A stretch of 64,000 nt of DNA from Dermacentor variabilis. Its lineage: Eukaryota > Arthropoda > Arachnida > Ixodida > Ixodidae. The DNA is taken from NCBI RefSeq assembly GCF_050947875.1, contig NW_027460346.1, positions 2,236,000 through 2,299,999 of the forward strand, written 5' to 3'. A program made the translations under genes and the position numbers. The notes beneath the pieces were generated by a model. That model saw nothing but the letters and a program-made list of their open reading frames with translations. It did not search any database and had not been told where the DNA came from. The first letter of the stretch is position 1, and every line of letters starts with the position of its first letter. This document shows positions 46,855-58,434 of this stretch, in pieces.

Positions 46855-47130
46855 AATTTCAGTTGGTTCACCGCTAAATTTCAAATTGGCTGACACCCAT
46901 ATCACCGCCAAATTCAGGTTGGTCCAACCCACATCACCCCCAAATTCAGGTTAACGCACTATATATAAACCCAAATTTAGGATAGTCCCTCCCATATCCC
47001 TCCCAAATTCAAGTTGGCACACACCAATATTCAGGTTGGCCTACCCAAATTTTCAAGTTGGACCACCCCCAAATTCAGGTTGGCCTACTCCTATATCACA
47101 CCCAAATTTAGGGAGGTCCAATCGGAAATT
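46855..47130. repeat. Degenerate ~36-bp tandem repeat
   Basis: CCAAATTCAGGTTGG-like cores recur about eight times, separated by CCTACCC/CATATCACC strings. Spacing is irregular. Confidence 0.7.
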
Positions 47131-47399
47131 CAAGTTGGCCTACCCCAACCCCATGTATTTTCGATGGAGCCGTATGTATTCCTATGGGAAAGGTGCCACG
47201 CCTTTTGCGTTAGAGACACGATTTTGCTACCAAAATTGCCGCAGTGCTTGCCAAAGAATGCTACACATTCAAAATCCAAGGATACCTAAGCGTTTCTTAA
47301 GAGTTGCGAATGCGAAAGCATTAACCTCCAATGGGACGCCGCTGAGCGCTCCTTCGAGTTTTGAGCTGCGAGTAACGCTATGTGCTGCGCCAGCCAGCG

Positions 47400-48760
47400 C
47401 CCAAAGGCACCCTGCAGTGCCAACGCCGTATGCCACCAACGTCTTGCGCGATGGCAGACTCTTGGCTCACGGAATACTTGGCGCGCTATTGGTGCCCTTT
47501 CGTCCCCTCTACTCCGTCGAGGCGTGCTCTTGCCGATAGCGAGGGGAACGTAGCGTCGTGGCCATGCCCGCTCACCTCACTAAACACCTGGCGCGCTATC
47601 GCGGCAGCAGGTGTCCGCTTTCTTCCGCTTTGCTCCGTCGTGTTCGCTTTCGCCCGCTCTGCTCCATCGACGTGCGCTCTTCCCGAGAGCGACAGCGAGG
47701 GGTACGTGGCGTCGAGGCCATGCCCTCTCCCCTCACTCAACACTTGGTGCGCTATGGCTGCAGCAGGTATCCCCTTTCGCCCGCTCTGTTCCCTCGAGGT
47801 GCGCTCTTGCCAAGAGTGAGGGAGACATTGCGTCGTGGCCATGCCCTCTCCCCTTACCCAATACCTGGCACGCTATCGCGCATGAGGTGTTCGCTTTCGC
47901 CCGCTTTGCAATGTCGAGGCGCACTCGTGCCGAGAGCGAGAGTTAGGAGATGTGGCCTCGCGGCGTTGCCTTCTCCCCTCACCCAACATTGGCGCATTAT
48001 GGCGGCAACGCATGTTCCCTTTCACCCGCTCTGCTCCCTCGAGGTGCGCTCTTGCCGAGACCGAGGGGGATGTGGCGTCGCGGGGACGCGCTCTCCCCAC
48101 AACCAACACCTCGCGCGCTATGGCGGCAGCAGATGTTCCCTTTCGCCCGCTCTGCCTGGCTACAGTGCACTAGAAACTTCTACTTCTAGTTCACTGTAGC
48201 CTGGCTCTGCTCCCTCGAGGCGCGCTCGTGCCGAGAGCGAGGGGGACGTGGCTTCCCAGCGATGCCCTCTCCCCTCAACCAGCACCTGGCCAACACCTAG
48301 AGGGTGTTGACCTGGCGCGCTATCGCAGCAGCATGTGTTCCCTTTCGCCTGCTCTACTCCGTCAAGGCGCGCTCGTGCCGAGAGCGGGAGCGAGGAGACG
48401 TGGCGTCGCGGCTATACCCTCTCCTCACCCATCCCCTCGCGCGCTATCGTAGCAAGAGGTGTTCGCTTTCGCCCACTCTGCTCCCTCGAGGTGCGCTCTT
48501 GCCAAAAGCCAGGGGACGTGGCGTTGCGGCGATGCCCTCTCCCCTCACCCAACACTTGGCGCGCTGTCGCCGAGCAGGTGTTAGCTTTCGTCCGCTCTGC
48601 TTCGTCGAGGCGCGCTCGTGCCGAGAACGAGAGTGAGAGGACATGGAGTCGAGGTGGTGCCCTCTCCCCTCATCCAACACCTGGCGGACTATCGGAACAG
48701 AAGTGTTCCTCTTCGCCCGATTTGCTCCGTCGAGGTGAGCTCGAGCCGTGGCGTCGAAAC
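47400..48760 (-). repeat. Tandem array of ~120-127-bp units (about 10)
   Basis: The landmark CTCCSTCGAGG recurs near 47512, 47633, 47662 (partial), 47789, 47910, 48035, 48211, 48358, 48482, 48600 and 48726. Each unit holds CCTCTCCCCTCACCCAACAC, GGCGCGCTATC and CTTTCGCCCGCTCTGC. The same segment exists once in family A copies 1 and 2. Confidence 0.88.
48161..48206. repeat. Hairpin insertion within the array
   Basis: CTACAGTGCACTAGAA and TTCTAGTTCACTGTAG form 16-bp arms with one mismatch around ACTTCTACT. Copies of CTGGCT/CCTGG border it. Absent from other units. Confidence 0.75.
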
Positions 48761-48904
48761 CGATGGGAACGCTGTCGAGGTGCTTTCGTGATGGGAAGTC
48801 ACAGCCAATGGGAATCCAGGTGCCGTTTCGCTGCTGCAGACGATAGACGCCGGCTTTTTCGATCAATGAGGCATTTGACGCTTTGGCATCAAAATCACGG
48901 CATG

Positions 48905-49980
48905 ACTCACCTCGCGACGACTATCGACCGTAATGAGAACAGCATTCGAGCAATGTTGTGACAGACCATATTCCTGCAGTCACGTTTACGAAACACGTGT
49001 ACTGGTAATTCTGACACTTTCGTTGTTTCGGAGTATCTGGCATAAGATACTCCGATATCGCCCCACTTTATCACACACACTTGCCAAGGTCGCCAATGAG
49101 CATGGCGGTATGACGACGACTGTATGGCGCCGACGCAGTGACGATATAATGAAGAAGGTATGATATTGATCAAAGACAAAGGCGTATAACGACGACGAGA
49201 TGATGACAATGAGATGTCGGCGACTATAAGACAACGGCGTGACGACGACGATATGAAACGGATGTGTTAGAGCGTCTCTGTGATGACGACGCATCGACGA
49301 CGAAGGCATGGCAACGGCGGCATAATCACGATTGAATGACGACAGTATGATTACCATAAAATGATAAATAAGGAATGACCTCATTGGATCGACAAAGATG
49401 ATACGACGAAGACGATAATGGGATGATGTTACTGTAGCGATGACGACGGTGAAACGACAGCGTGATGACCATGGCACGACGACAACGGTATGATGACGAG
49501 TCTGTGATTACAATGACCTGACGATGACTTTATCACGAAACCTGTATGACGACAATGGTGTGACGACGACGGCATGACGAGAGCCGGATGACGAATCTGG
49601 AGTGACGATGATGACATGACCACGGCGGCATGACGACGATGGTCTGACAATGAATGCATGATGCAGACTGTCTGACGATGACGCCATGAGAACGGCGGCA
49701 TAATCACCGATTGAATGACGACAGTATAATTACAATACAATGACAAGGAAATTTAGACTGACATCGATGGCACGACAAAGGCGGTATGACGACGGTGACA
49801 TGACAATGGGATGAGGTTACTGAAGTGATGACAATGATAAAACGATAGTGTGACGACGACGGTCATGGTGAGATCTGTGTGACGATGATGGCGTAATGAC
49901 GATGGCTTAAGAGAATCTGGTGACAAAGCTGGAATGACGACGAAGCAACGACCGCGACAGCATCATGACCCCAAACAGTG
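48905..49980 (+). repeat. GATGACGACG-rich degenerate repeat, family B-like
   Basis: Dozens of irregular TGACGACGATGG-type steps over about 1 kb, with a longer near-repeat (CGGCGGCATAATCACGATTGAATGACGACAG near 49315 and again near 49690). Makes RRH/SSS frames on minus that are not genes. Confidence 0.65.
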
Positions 49981-49984
49981 GCCC

Positions 49985-50615
49985 AAGCTGTTAGACAACT
50001 TGTATCACTGAATCGGAGCCAAGGAGGTTTTACGAAAAATTCTGGAGTGCCAACTCCCTCAGATTCTTACCAGCAGAGGTGAAGCCAGCGCTTTCCCTTA
50101 CTTCATCGTTAAAAACGTGCTGAACTAGGCGGAGAATGCAGCAGTGCAGCTGCTCTTGCTCTGTGATAATAAATTCTGGAGTGATTGAAAAGTGAAAGCT
50201 TGTTGGGTTTCGGGCTAGAATATTGCCATTGGCTTAGTCATCATATCGCGATCTCCCATAACAAGTTGTCAGGACGTTCAATCTTGAACCTAAAACGAGT
50301 GGCGCAGACAGACACATCAAGAATCATCTGCATGGCAAAATTGGCCGTTTCAAAACCGCTGAAAGCGAAAGGAAAACGCTTCATCTACTCCGCCACATCC
50401 TAACTTTAATCGATTCCCCGAGATGGCGGCGGCCGGCTTCAATTTCAGGGCACCATCTCCCCTCCAGAATTATTTTTTAAACCTCCGCAGAAAGCATGAC
50501 GAGGGCGGCGTGACTAAATCCTGAAGCTGGGATGGTGACAATGGAAGGACCACGATGGCATGGCACATACCTAGCGGACCAAGCAGGTAGACAGCTTTGG
50601 TCACTGGGTTGACGT
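49985..50615. other. No gene recognised
   Basis: Short frames only. Confidence 0.4.
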
Positions 50616-50618
50616 AAG

Positions 50619-50753
<135 letters not shown>

Positions 50754-50754
50754 A

Positions 50755-51420
50755 CGACGGAAGTAGGCAAAGAATGCTATTCGCATTGAAACTGAGGTAC
50801 GAGGGAGAGAGCATAAAGTTAGAGGCACCGCAGGGCCCTGCTTGCGACAAGGTCATCACGCGGCAGGTGCAGTGTGTGGGCCAGGCTACAGCCCCACTGC
50901 AACTACCGCTGCAGGCGTAAGCTGACGAAGGCGCTTTAGGCCAGGCGTGAGGTGGTCTCATGCTGGGAGCGGCCACACGTTTCCGAACAGTTTGTGCGGT
51001 TTTATAGGGACAGCAACTTGTTCACGTCACATTGTGGACAGTCGTTGCCAAGTGTTTCCGCAATGTGAAAAATGCATTTTCGCCAAAATTCTAGGATAGT
51101 TGGTTGCCTTGGTCGCGGTACGTGACAATGCAACAAAATTTCACAAGGGGTGGCGGGGAGGGGCTGAAGCCCTCTAAGGCACCCCCCGTCCTAAGTACGA
51201 CCCTAGTCACGATCGATTCGCTTTCAAATAGCCAAATGTGCAGCTGTCATGGCTCAACGAAGAACTCAACAATGTCGCAAGCCCAATGCCGGATTGCAGC
51301 CGTGCACTTGGAACAAGTGCGTTGCTTTTCCTCCACATTTCCAGCCGACAAATTTTTGGCGCATCACGAGAGCAACCATCTCCGATGAAAAAGACGGGTA
51401 ACCATGCTATCGGGACGAAA
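50755..51420. other. No gene recognised
   Basis: Lies just beyond the poly(A) signal of the minus-strand gene at 51.6 kb. Nothing nameable. Confidence 0.4.
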
Positions 51421-51423
51421 ACA

Positions 51424-51435
51424 TTTATTTGCACG
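51424..51435 (-). terminator. Poly(A) signal of the 51.6-53.4 kb gene
   Basis: AATAAA on minus about 190 bp after the stop at 51624, consistent with a terminal exon. Confidence 0.55.
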
Positions 51436-51623
51436 AATGGCCCCAGCAAAAGGTTACGAAAGATTACGAAAAGGAACACTACTTTAAAAAGTGACAAGAA
51501 AATCGCACTTGAAGAAGAAAGGAGAAAAAAAATGCAACCGGCTTCAAGTGCCCCCAGGTAGCTGTAGCTTTCAGTTTTTTTCTTTTTTTTCTTTTCTTCA
51601 GGTCGCGGTGTCTCCAAATGTTT

Positions 51624-53418
51624 CTAATGCTCATCTTCAGCCACCGCTTTCAGGTTGCCAAGCAATAGTGCCACGATGGCGTTAAATGTCATCCGGGAGA
51701 AACCGCCTTGTTTCCGGCGCATGTGGTCCACCAGCTTGCGGATCTCCTCATCAGTGCAGTCAGGCCGCTTCTTCTGCACCATCCGTACTATTTTTGAAAT
51801 TTGTTGTTCCATCTTGCTTTTCGGTGGTGATTCTTCCTTGTTGTGCATTGTGGGCTCGACGTCTGAGCGCGGAGCTTCAACCTCCTCGTTACTGCCGGGC
51901 ACTTCAGGGAAATCTGGCACCGGCGGCGGCGTTGCGTGCCTCTCAAGCTTTTTGTCAGACGGAGGTAGCGGCTTGGGCCTTGGGTCGACATGAAGCGAAC
52001 GCGGTTTCTCCTCGGGCCTTGGAAGAGGCTGAGGCTGCAGTGGTCGTTGGCTGACTTGGGCGCCTTCCCAATTCGTGCCGGTGGGCTTCTCTATTATGGC
52101 GGTGCGGTTCTTCGCTTCCGCCGCATTCCGCGTTGGTTCTAGTGGAGGCGTCTGACATACCTTCTCAATTTTTTCTCGGAGCTCCTGTGCCTCGCTGGCA
52201 TGGCTCTTCCGATGAGTTTCCAGCCTCCCTTTGAGTTCCGCGACCACTTCGTCGCGCTTCTGCAGCGTCGACTTCAACTTGATGAACAAGGCAGGATCCC
52301 ATACCTGGGTCTGGGCCTCGGCATCGCGCGTTTCCTGCCCCGCCCTGCAGCCGGTGCAGGAAGGTGGTGCCGATACCTGACTACAGCCGTCCTTCATACT
52401 GCGCGCTTCTTGCTGTGAGTCTGCTCCACCGGCGGCGGACTCGTAAGTGCTGCTGCTCGACGAGCTGTCACGCGCGCGTTGTGGTCCGTCGTCATAAGCC
52501 TCCGCAAACTGGCGTCCGCCGTCGTTGCAGCAAGGAGACGGGATGGTAGCGCCATCCGGAAGGGATGTGCAATGGCAAGCGTCTTTGTTTTCTGGGTCTT
52601 TGTAATAGATATAGGAGTACAGGTCTTCTCGCACCACTCGAAACCCTGGTTGCTGGTCAATAAAGGCCGTCAGGGTACCGTATGCTTCTGTTATTAGCTG
52701 AGCCTGCGAAGTGCTCAGCGCTCCCATCAGATCGTTTTCTTGGGACGGGCCCCTTTTCTGCAGCACTTCTTGCAGCTGCCTCATGATATTCGCCACATCT
52801 AACTCTGTGGGGGCCTTCCGCTCTGGCTCTTCATTGACGAAGACTGCATCCTCAGCAATGATGTTGATGGTATGCTCGACTACTATGGACCCACTTGCTT
52901 CGCATTCCTTTGTGTCGATAAGCTTGATGCTATTCGATGATTGAGCCGTGCACTTGTCAGTCGTTGTCTCCGGTGCAGCCAGCGTGTCATCGTTCGAGCA
53001 GTGCTGTGAAGCAGCTGCTTCTGCTGCGTTCATTGGAACATTAGGCTTCTCCTCCATCGTGAGAACGGCGAAGTGTTCCGGGAGGTTTGCCGTCATGTTG
53101 GATGGCGAGGTCCTAGAACCGCTGCTTGTTGAGTCGGACGACAGCTTGGGATTCAGCTTCCTCCTCCTGTCGCGCTTTGGATCAACGACGGTTTACATAT
53201 CCCGAAGCCGGCCAGGCTCTGGCGGAATAGGCGAAGCGTCGGAAGCGCTGGTTAGGGCAGCCAGGTTCTGATCGAAGACGTCGAACGATTTCACCGCGCG
53301 CAGAACGCGCAACTCGGGACTAGACAACGCGCCCGTAAAGACAGCCAGCGAGCTTCGTGATGACCAGTCGCGAGCCTTGCTGCCAACCTTCGTCGTCTTC
53401 CCTTTTCGCTGTCTGTCA
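51624..53418 (-). CDS. Terminal exon of an unidentified multidomain protein, with one in-frame stop
   Basis: An acceptor (pyrimidine tract, TTTTAG) ends at 53419. One frame runs 53417-51624 and is broken only by TAA at 53195-53193; the ATG at 53096 starts the 490-codon remainder. Positions from that ATG: acidic start; ~95-170 a possible winged-helix module (LQKRG, YGTLTAFIDQQPGFRVVREDLYSYIYYKD); Ser-rich ~205-225; coiled coil ~275-320; Pro-rich ~345-400; and a C-terminal helical block ~430-480 (IVRMVQKKRPDCTDEE, RRKQGGFSRMTFNAIV). That block reminds me of the TTC3/DZIP3 C-terminal domain, a weak resemblance, with no RING in this exon. The stop may be an error, a pseudogene lesion, or mark a 5' UTR boundary. 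Function unknown, probably intracellular. Confidence 0.6.
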
Positions 53419-53469
53419 CTAAAAGAGAAATGGAAAGAAATGCTCAACATGAAAATCCAACGCATCTAG

Positions 53470-53655
53470 CTGGCGCATCCGAGTAGGTGCTAAGACGCCG
53501 TTGTCTTCTGGCGAATAACTAATCACATATTGAATTAAATAAAATTAAGGTGAGAAAATAATTTCTCTTCTCGCAGCCACGTGCCATGAAAGCAGATGTA
53601 AAGGGTCGTATTCACTGAGCTTTCGTATGCTATTTTTTTTTTCTTTGGCGCGAGA
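53470..53655. other. Probable intron of the 51.6-53.4 kb gene
   Basis: Upstream of the acceptor at 53419. No second exon found nearby. Confidence 0.35.
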
Positions 53656-53659
53656 ACTA

Positions 53660-53750
53660 TATAATTTGATTATGAGGCAGCCGTAATAGGGGGATCCGGA
53701 TTAATTTTGACCACCTGGGGTGCTTTAACGTGCACACGATGCACGGTGCG
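53660..53750 (-). mobile_element. Partial Ruka-like SINE
   Basis: TTGATTATGAGGCAGCCGTAAT, TTTTGACCACCTGGGGTGC and TTTAACGTGCAC in order. Body fragment only. Confidence 0.65.
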
Positions 53751-53889
53751 CCACTGGTCTTGAGATGAAAGCCTTTCTAGGCTCATGGCGAAGTTTGTGT
53801 CAGCAGACCTGACTGCCGGAGTGTCCGCCGAAGCGTCATCACGCCATATGAAGACAGATTAAAGACAGATTAAAGAATGAAAAAAAATG

Positions 53890-55085
53890 ATTGATAGTGA
53901 CAGTTAGTGAATGATAACGTTATAATAGAGATTCGTATAGGTTAATAATGACTAGAAATGACTAATAATGACTGCTAATGACTCCGAAATAATCAGTATG
54001 TCTAACGACTGCTTGCAATGACTACAATTGATCAGAAATGACTAGAAATGTCTAGTAATGAGTAATAATGACTAAAATTACTACTAATGACTTGTTATGA
54101 CTACTAAGGACTACGAAATGACCAATATGTCTAACGACGGCTTGTAATGACCACAATTGATTACAAATGACTAAAAATGCTTACTAGTGAGCAGTAATGA
54201 CTAATAATGACTGAAATGACTTGTAATGACTATGAAATGACCAGTATGTCTAACAACTTGTAACGGCTACAATTGATTAGAAATGACTAAAAATGCTTAG
54301 TAGTGACCAGAAATGACTAATAATGGCTGACATGACTAGTAATGACTACTGATGACTAAGATATTACCAACATGTCTAACGACGGCTTGTAATGACCACA
54401 ATTGATTACAAATGACTAAAAATGCTTAGTAGTGAGCAGTAACGACTTAATAATAATATTTGGGGTATTACGTGCCAAAACCACTTTCTGATTATGAGGC
54501 ACGCCGTAGTGGAGGACTCCAGAAATTTTGACCACCTGGGGTTCTTCAACGTGCACCTAAATCTAAGCACACGAGTGTTTTCGCATTTCGCCCCCATCGA
54601 AATGCGGCCGCCGTGGCCGGGATTCGATCCCGCGACCTCATGCTCAGCAGCCCAACACCATAGCCACTGAGCAACCACGGCGGGTCAGTAATGACTTATG
54701 ACTGAAATGACTTGTAATGACTAGTAACGACTACGAAATGACCAACATGTATAACGACAACTTTTAACGACTACAATTCATAATAAGTGACTAAAAATGC
54801 TTAGTATTGACCAGTTATGACTAATAATGACTGAAATGGCTTGTAATGACTACTAATGACTACGAAATAACCAATATGTCTAACGACGGATTGTAACGAC
54901 TACAATTGATTACAAATGACTTAAATGCTTACTAATGAGCAGTAATTACTAATAATGACCGAAATGACTTGTAATGACTGCTAATGACGACGAAATGACT
55001 GATATGTCTAATGACGACTTGTAACGACTAAAATTGCTTACAAATGACTAAAATGATTAGTAATGAAAATGCTTAGTAAATGCTT
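53890..55085. repeat. Satellite of ~127-bp monomers built from ~10-bp TAATGACTAA steps
   Basis: The landmark ATGTCTAACGAC recurs at 53998, 54127, 54246, 54372, 54747, 54876 and 55004. Steps are 119-129 bp once the 236-bp SINE between 54372 and 54747 is removed. Within each monomer, TAATGACTA/AAATGACTA repeats give a ~10-bp rhythm. About nine monomers. Confidence 0.88.
54450..54685 (-). mobile_element. Full-length Ruka-like SINE inside the satellite
   Basis: Complete body and head, nearly identical to the copies at 25.3 and 63.8 kb. Flanked by CAGTAACGACTTA (54437-54449) and CAGTAATGACTTA (54686-54698), one mismatch. Inserted after the array formed. Confidence 0.93.
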
Positions 55086-55214
55086 AGGAAAAATGCTTAA
55101 TAAAAAGAGAAAGAGGAAAAGAAAGAAGAGATAAAGAAGAGGCAAGGAGAAAGAGGCGAATTATAAGAGTAGAAAGAGTAGGCTTTCGCCGCTTACCTCT
55201 TAAGAGAGACCTTA

Positions 55215-55300
55215 AGAGGCCCTGTAATTTTTTGTATTCCGCCCCCATCGTAACGCGGCCGCCGCTGCCGGGATTCGATTCCGGCAGCGGCGGAATTTCC
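55215..55300 (-). mobile_element. Ruka-like SINE head fragment turned into a palindrome
   Basis: TTCCGCCCCCATCGTAACGCGGCCGCCG is followed by a B-box-like centre GGATTCGATTCC with perfect 13-bp flanking arms (55259-55271 and 55281-55293). The rest of the head is absent. Confidence 0.65.
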
Positions 55301-55304
55301 ATCG

Positions 55305-56065
55305 CTGTGCTTAGTTACGAGTTTACTGTAAGAGGAGAGTGCAGTAGCAGTGGTGCACACTGACCGTTGTTTGAGAGAAAGAAAAAACAAAATCTGGACG
55401 AACGATAAGTGAAAAAGTATGGTCACGTGGCATTGTGCTGGCGCCTGGTGTTTAGACTGCGTGATGCGGTCAATCGCGTTTCGGCGTACTTTCACGCCTT
55501 TCTCCTCCCGGCGTGTGCAGTATAGTGCTAAAGTATGCCGCTTTGCGTGCTCTTTGTCCGGAGGGGCAGGAAACTGCGAAGGCAATGAACAGATGGGCCA
55601 GCTATGTACAGAAGTGACTCCGAGCAGTACATGTGCTGCTTTATAGGTGGATAGACAAAATGACGGTGTCGTCTGCACGCCACTTCCTGCACGCCACTTC
55701 CTGGCAAGAAACAGGTATCTGGCACACAACTGCTTCTTCAATTCATTAACCGTTTCCTATGCCGTTTCTTGGGGGGGTCAGGCGTGCGTCTTATCCTATG
55801 TTGGATTCTTGATCCTACAAATTCATTTCAACTTCCATGGAGCCGAGAAAACTAGTCCTGACCAACTTGGTCCGGTATAATGCGCACAAATGGCGCGTAT
55901 TGTTCTCCGGAGGCGGTTACCACGAGGGAACCACATTCCGCTGTAGTTTTGTGAGCTCCAAAACAAATCGACCCTAAACAATCCGCGGCACCTCAAAAGC
56001 CAACGGTGTACAAGCAGGATGTTTCATACTTATCCGTTCACGCCGCCCCGTGCTCTTTCTCTCTC
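55305..56065. other. No gene recognised
   Basis: The longest frame (182 codons, minus) has no family features. Confidence 0.4.
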
Positions 56066-56066
56066 T

Positions 56067-57931
56067 CTCACACACACACACACGCTTGCACGCGCACGCA
56101 CATGGACACGCACACACACACACGCTTGCACGCGCACGCACGCACACACACACACACACACACACACTCTTGCACGCGCACGCACACACACACACACACG
56201 TTTGCACGCACGCACACGGACACGCACACACACACGCTTGCACGCGCACGCACACGGACACGCACGCACACGGACACGCTTGCACGCGCACGCACGCACG
56301 TGCACGGACACGCACGCACGCACACGCTTGCACGCGCACGCACACGGATACGCACACACACACACACACGCTTGCACGCACACGCTTGCACGGGCACGCA
56401 CACGGACACACACACACGCGCGCGCTTGCAAGCGCACGCACGCACGCACGCACACACACGCACGCTTGCACGCGCACGCACACACACACGCACGCTTGCA
56501 CGCGCACGCACACGGACACGCACGCACACACACACACACACGCTTGCACGCACACGGACACGAACGCACGCACGCACACACACACATACACACGCTTGCA
56601 CGCGCACGCACACGGCCATGCACGCACGCTTGCACGGGCACGCACACGGACACACACACATGCGCGCGCTTGCACACGCACGCACGCACACACACACACG
56701 CTTGCACGCGCACGCACACGGAAACACACGCACACACACACACGCTTGCACGCGCACGCACACGGACACGCACGCTCGCACACACACGCTTGCACGCACA
56801 CGGACACACACGCACGCACACACACACACGCTTGCACGCGCACGCACACACGCTTGCACGCGGACGCACACGCACACACTTGCACGCGCACGCACGCACA
56901 CACACACACGCACGCACGCTTGCACGCGGACGCACACGGACACGCACACACACACACACGCTTGCACGCGCACGCACGCGGACACGCACGTACACACACG
57001 TGCACACGCTTGCACGCGCACGCACACGGACACACACACACACGCTTGCACGCGCACGCACGCACACACGATTGCACGGACACGCACACACACACACGCT
57101 TGCACGCGGACGCACACGGACACGCACTCACGCACGCACACACACGCACGCTTGCACGCGGACGCACACGGACACGCACACACGCTTGCACGCGCACGCA
57201 CGCACGCGCACGCACAGACACGCACACACACACGCTTGCACACGGACACGCACGCACACATACACACACGCATGCACGCGCACGGACACGCACGCACACA
57301 CATACACGCTTGCACGCGCACGCGCACGGACACGCACGCACGCACACACACGCTTGCATGCGCACGCACACGGACACGCACACACACACGCTTGCACGCG
57401 CACGGACACGCACGCGGACGCGCAAGGACACGCACGCACACACACACACGCTTGCACGCGCACGCACACGCACACACACACAAACATACACACAAACACG
57501 CTTGCACGCGCACGCACCCGGACACGCACACACACACCCACACGCTTGCACGCGCACGCACAGACACACACACACGCTCGCACGCGCACGCACGCACACG
57601 CACGCACACTTGTACGCGGACGCACACGGACACGCAGGCACACACACACACACACGCTTGCACGCGCACGCACGCACGCATACACACACACACTTGCACG
57701 CGCACACACAGACGCTTGCACGCGCACGCACGCACACAAACACGCTTGCACGCACGCACACACACACACTTGCACGCGCACGGACACGCACGCACACATA
57801 CACACGCACGCACGCTTGCAAGCGCACGTACACGGACACGCACGCACACTGACACGCACGCACACATACACACGCACGCACGCTTGCAAGCGCACGTACA
57901 CGGACACGCACGCACACACACACGCTTGCAC

Positions 57932-57964
<33 letters not shown>

Positions 57965-58211
57965 CGCTTGCACGCGCGCGCACACGGACATGCACGGGCA
58001 CGCACACGGACACGCACACACACACACACACACGCTTGCACGCGCACGCACACGGACACGCACGCACACACACACCCACGCACGCTTGCACGCGGACGCA
58101 CACGCACACGCTTGCACGCGCACGCACACACACACACACGCTTGCACGCGCACGGACAAGCACGCGCGCACGCACGCACGCACGCACGCACGCACACGCA
58201 CACACACACAG
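56067..58211. repeat. 2.1-kb CA/CG minisatellite
   Basis: Irregular ~40-bp units of the type CGCTTGCACGCGCACGCACA plus CGGACACGCACACACA. Mostly alternating purine-pyrimidine. Stop-free in most frames (up to 827 codons as [10 protein letters not shown] or [10 protein letters not shown]), none of which is a gene. Confidence 0.95.
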
Positions 58212-58428
58212 GGCAGATAACCGGTGGACCACTAGAGCTACAGGACAGGTACCAAGGGAAGGGAAGCGCAGTCGAGGACGGCAAAAAATTAGGCGGGGTG
58301 AATGAAATTAGAAAATTTGCAGGCACAAGTTGTAATCAGCAAGCGCAAGGGAGGGGTAATTGGAGATCGCTGGCAGAGGCTTTCGTCCTGCAGTGGACGA
58401 AAAATAAGCCTATGATTATGATGATGAT
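58212..58428 (+). pseudogene. 3' end of an RTE-like LINE
   Basis: Plus-strand remnants [26 protein letters not shown] then GCAGAGGCTTTCGTCCTGCAGTGGACG correspond to the 3' end of the RTE copy at 43.4-43.65 kb ([26 protein letters not shown]). Ends in a (GAT)n tail at 58418-58428. Confidence 0.75.
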
Positions 58429-58434
58429 ACACAC

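Larger units (their letters stand above)
47272..48900 (-). repeat. Dispersed repeat family A, copy 3, with amplified inner unit
   Basis: Both ends match family A on minus: left end AATGCGAAAGCATTA and GACGCCGCTGAGCGCTCCTTCGAG (as at 13290-13340 reversed); right end CAATGGGAATCCAGGTGCCG and CATTTGACGCTTTGGC (as at 12610-12700 reversed). The middle with the tRNA-like segment is gone and replaced by a tandem array of the neighbouring ~120-bp segment. Confidence 0.75.

Noticed and set aside
47558..48961. Overlapping Arg/Leu/Ser-rich frames over 200 codons
   Set aside because: They follow the tandem array in several frames on both strands and track the unit, not a protein.
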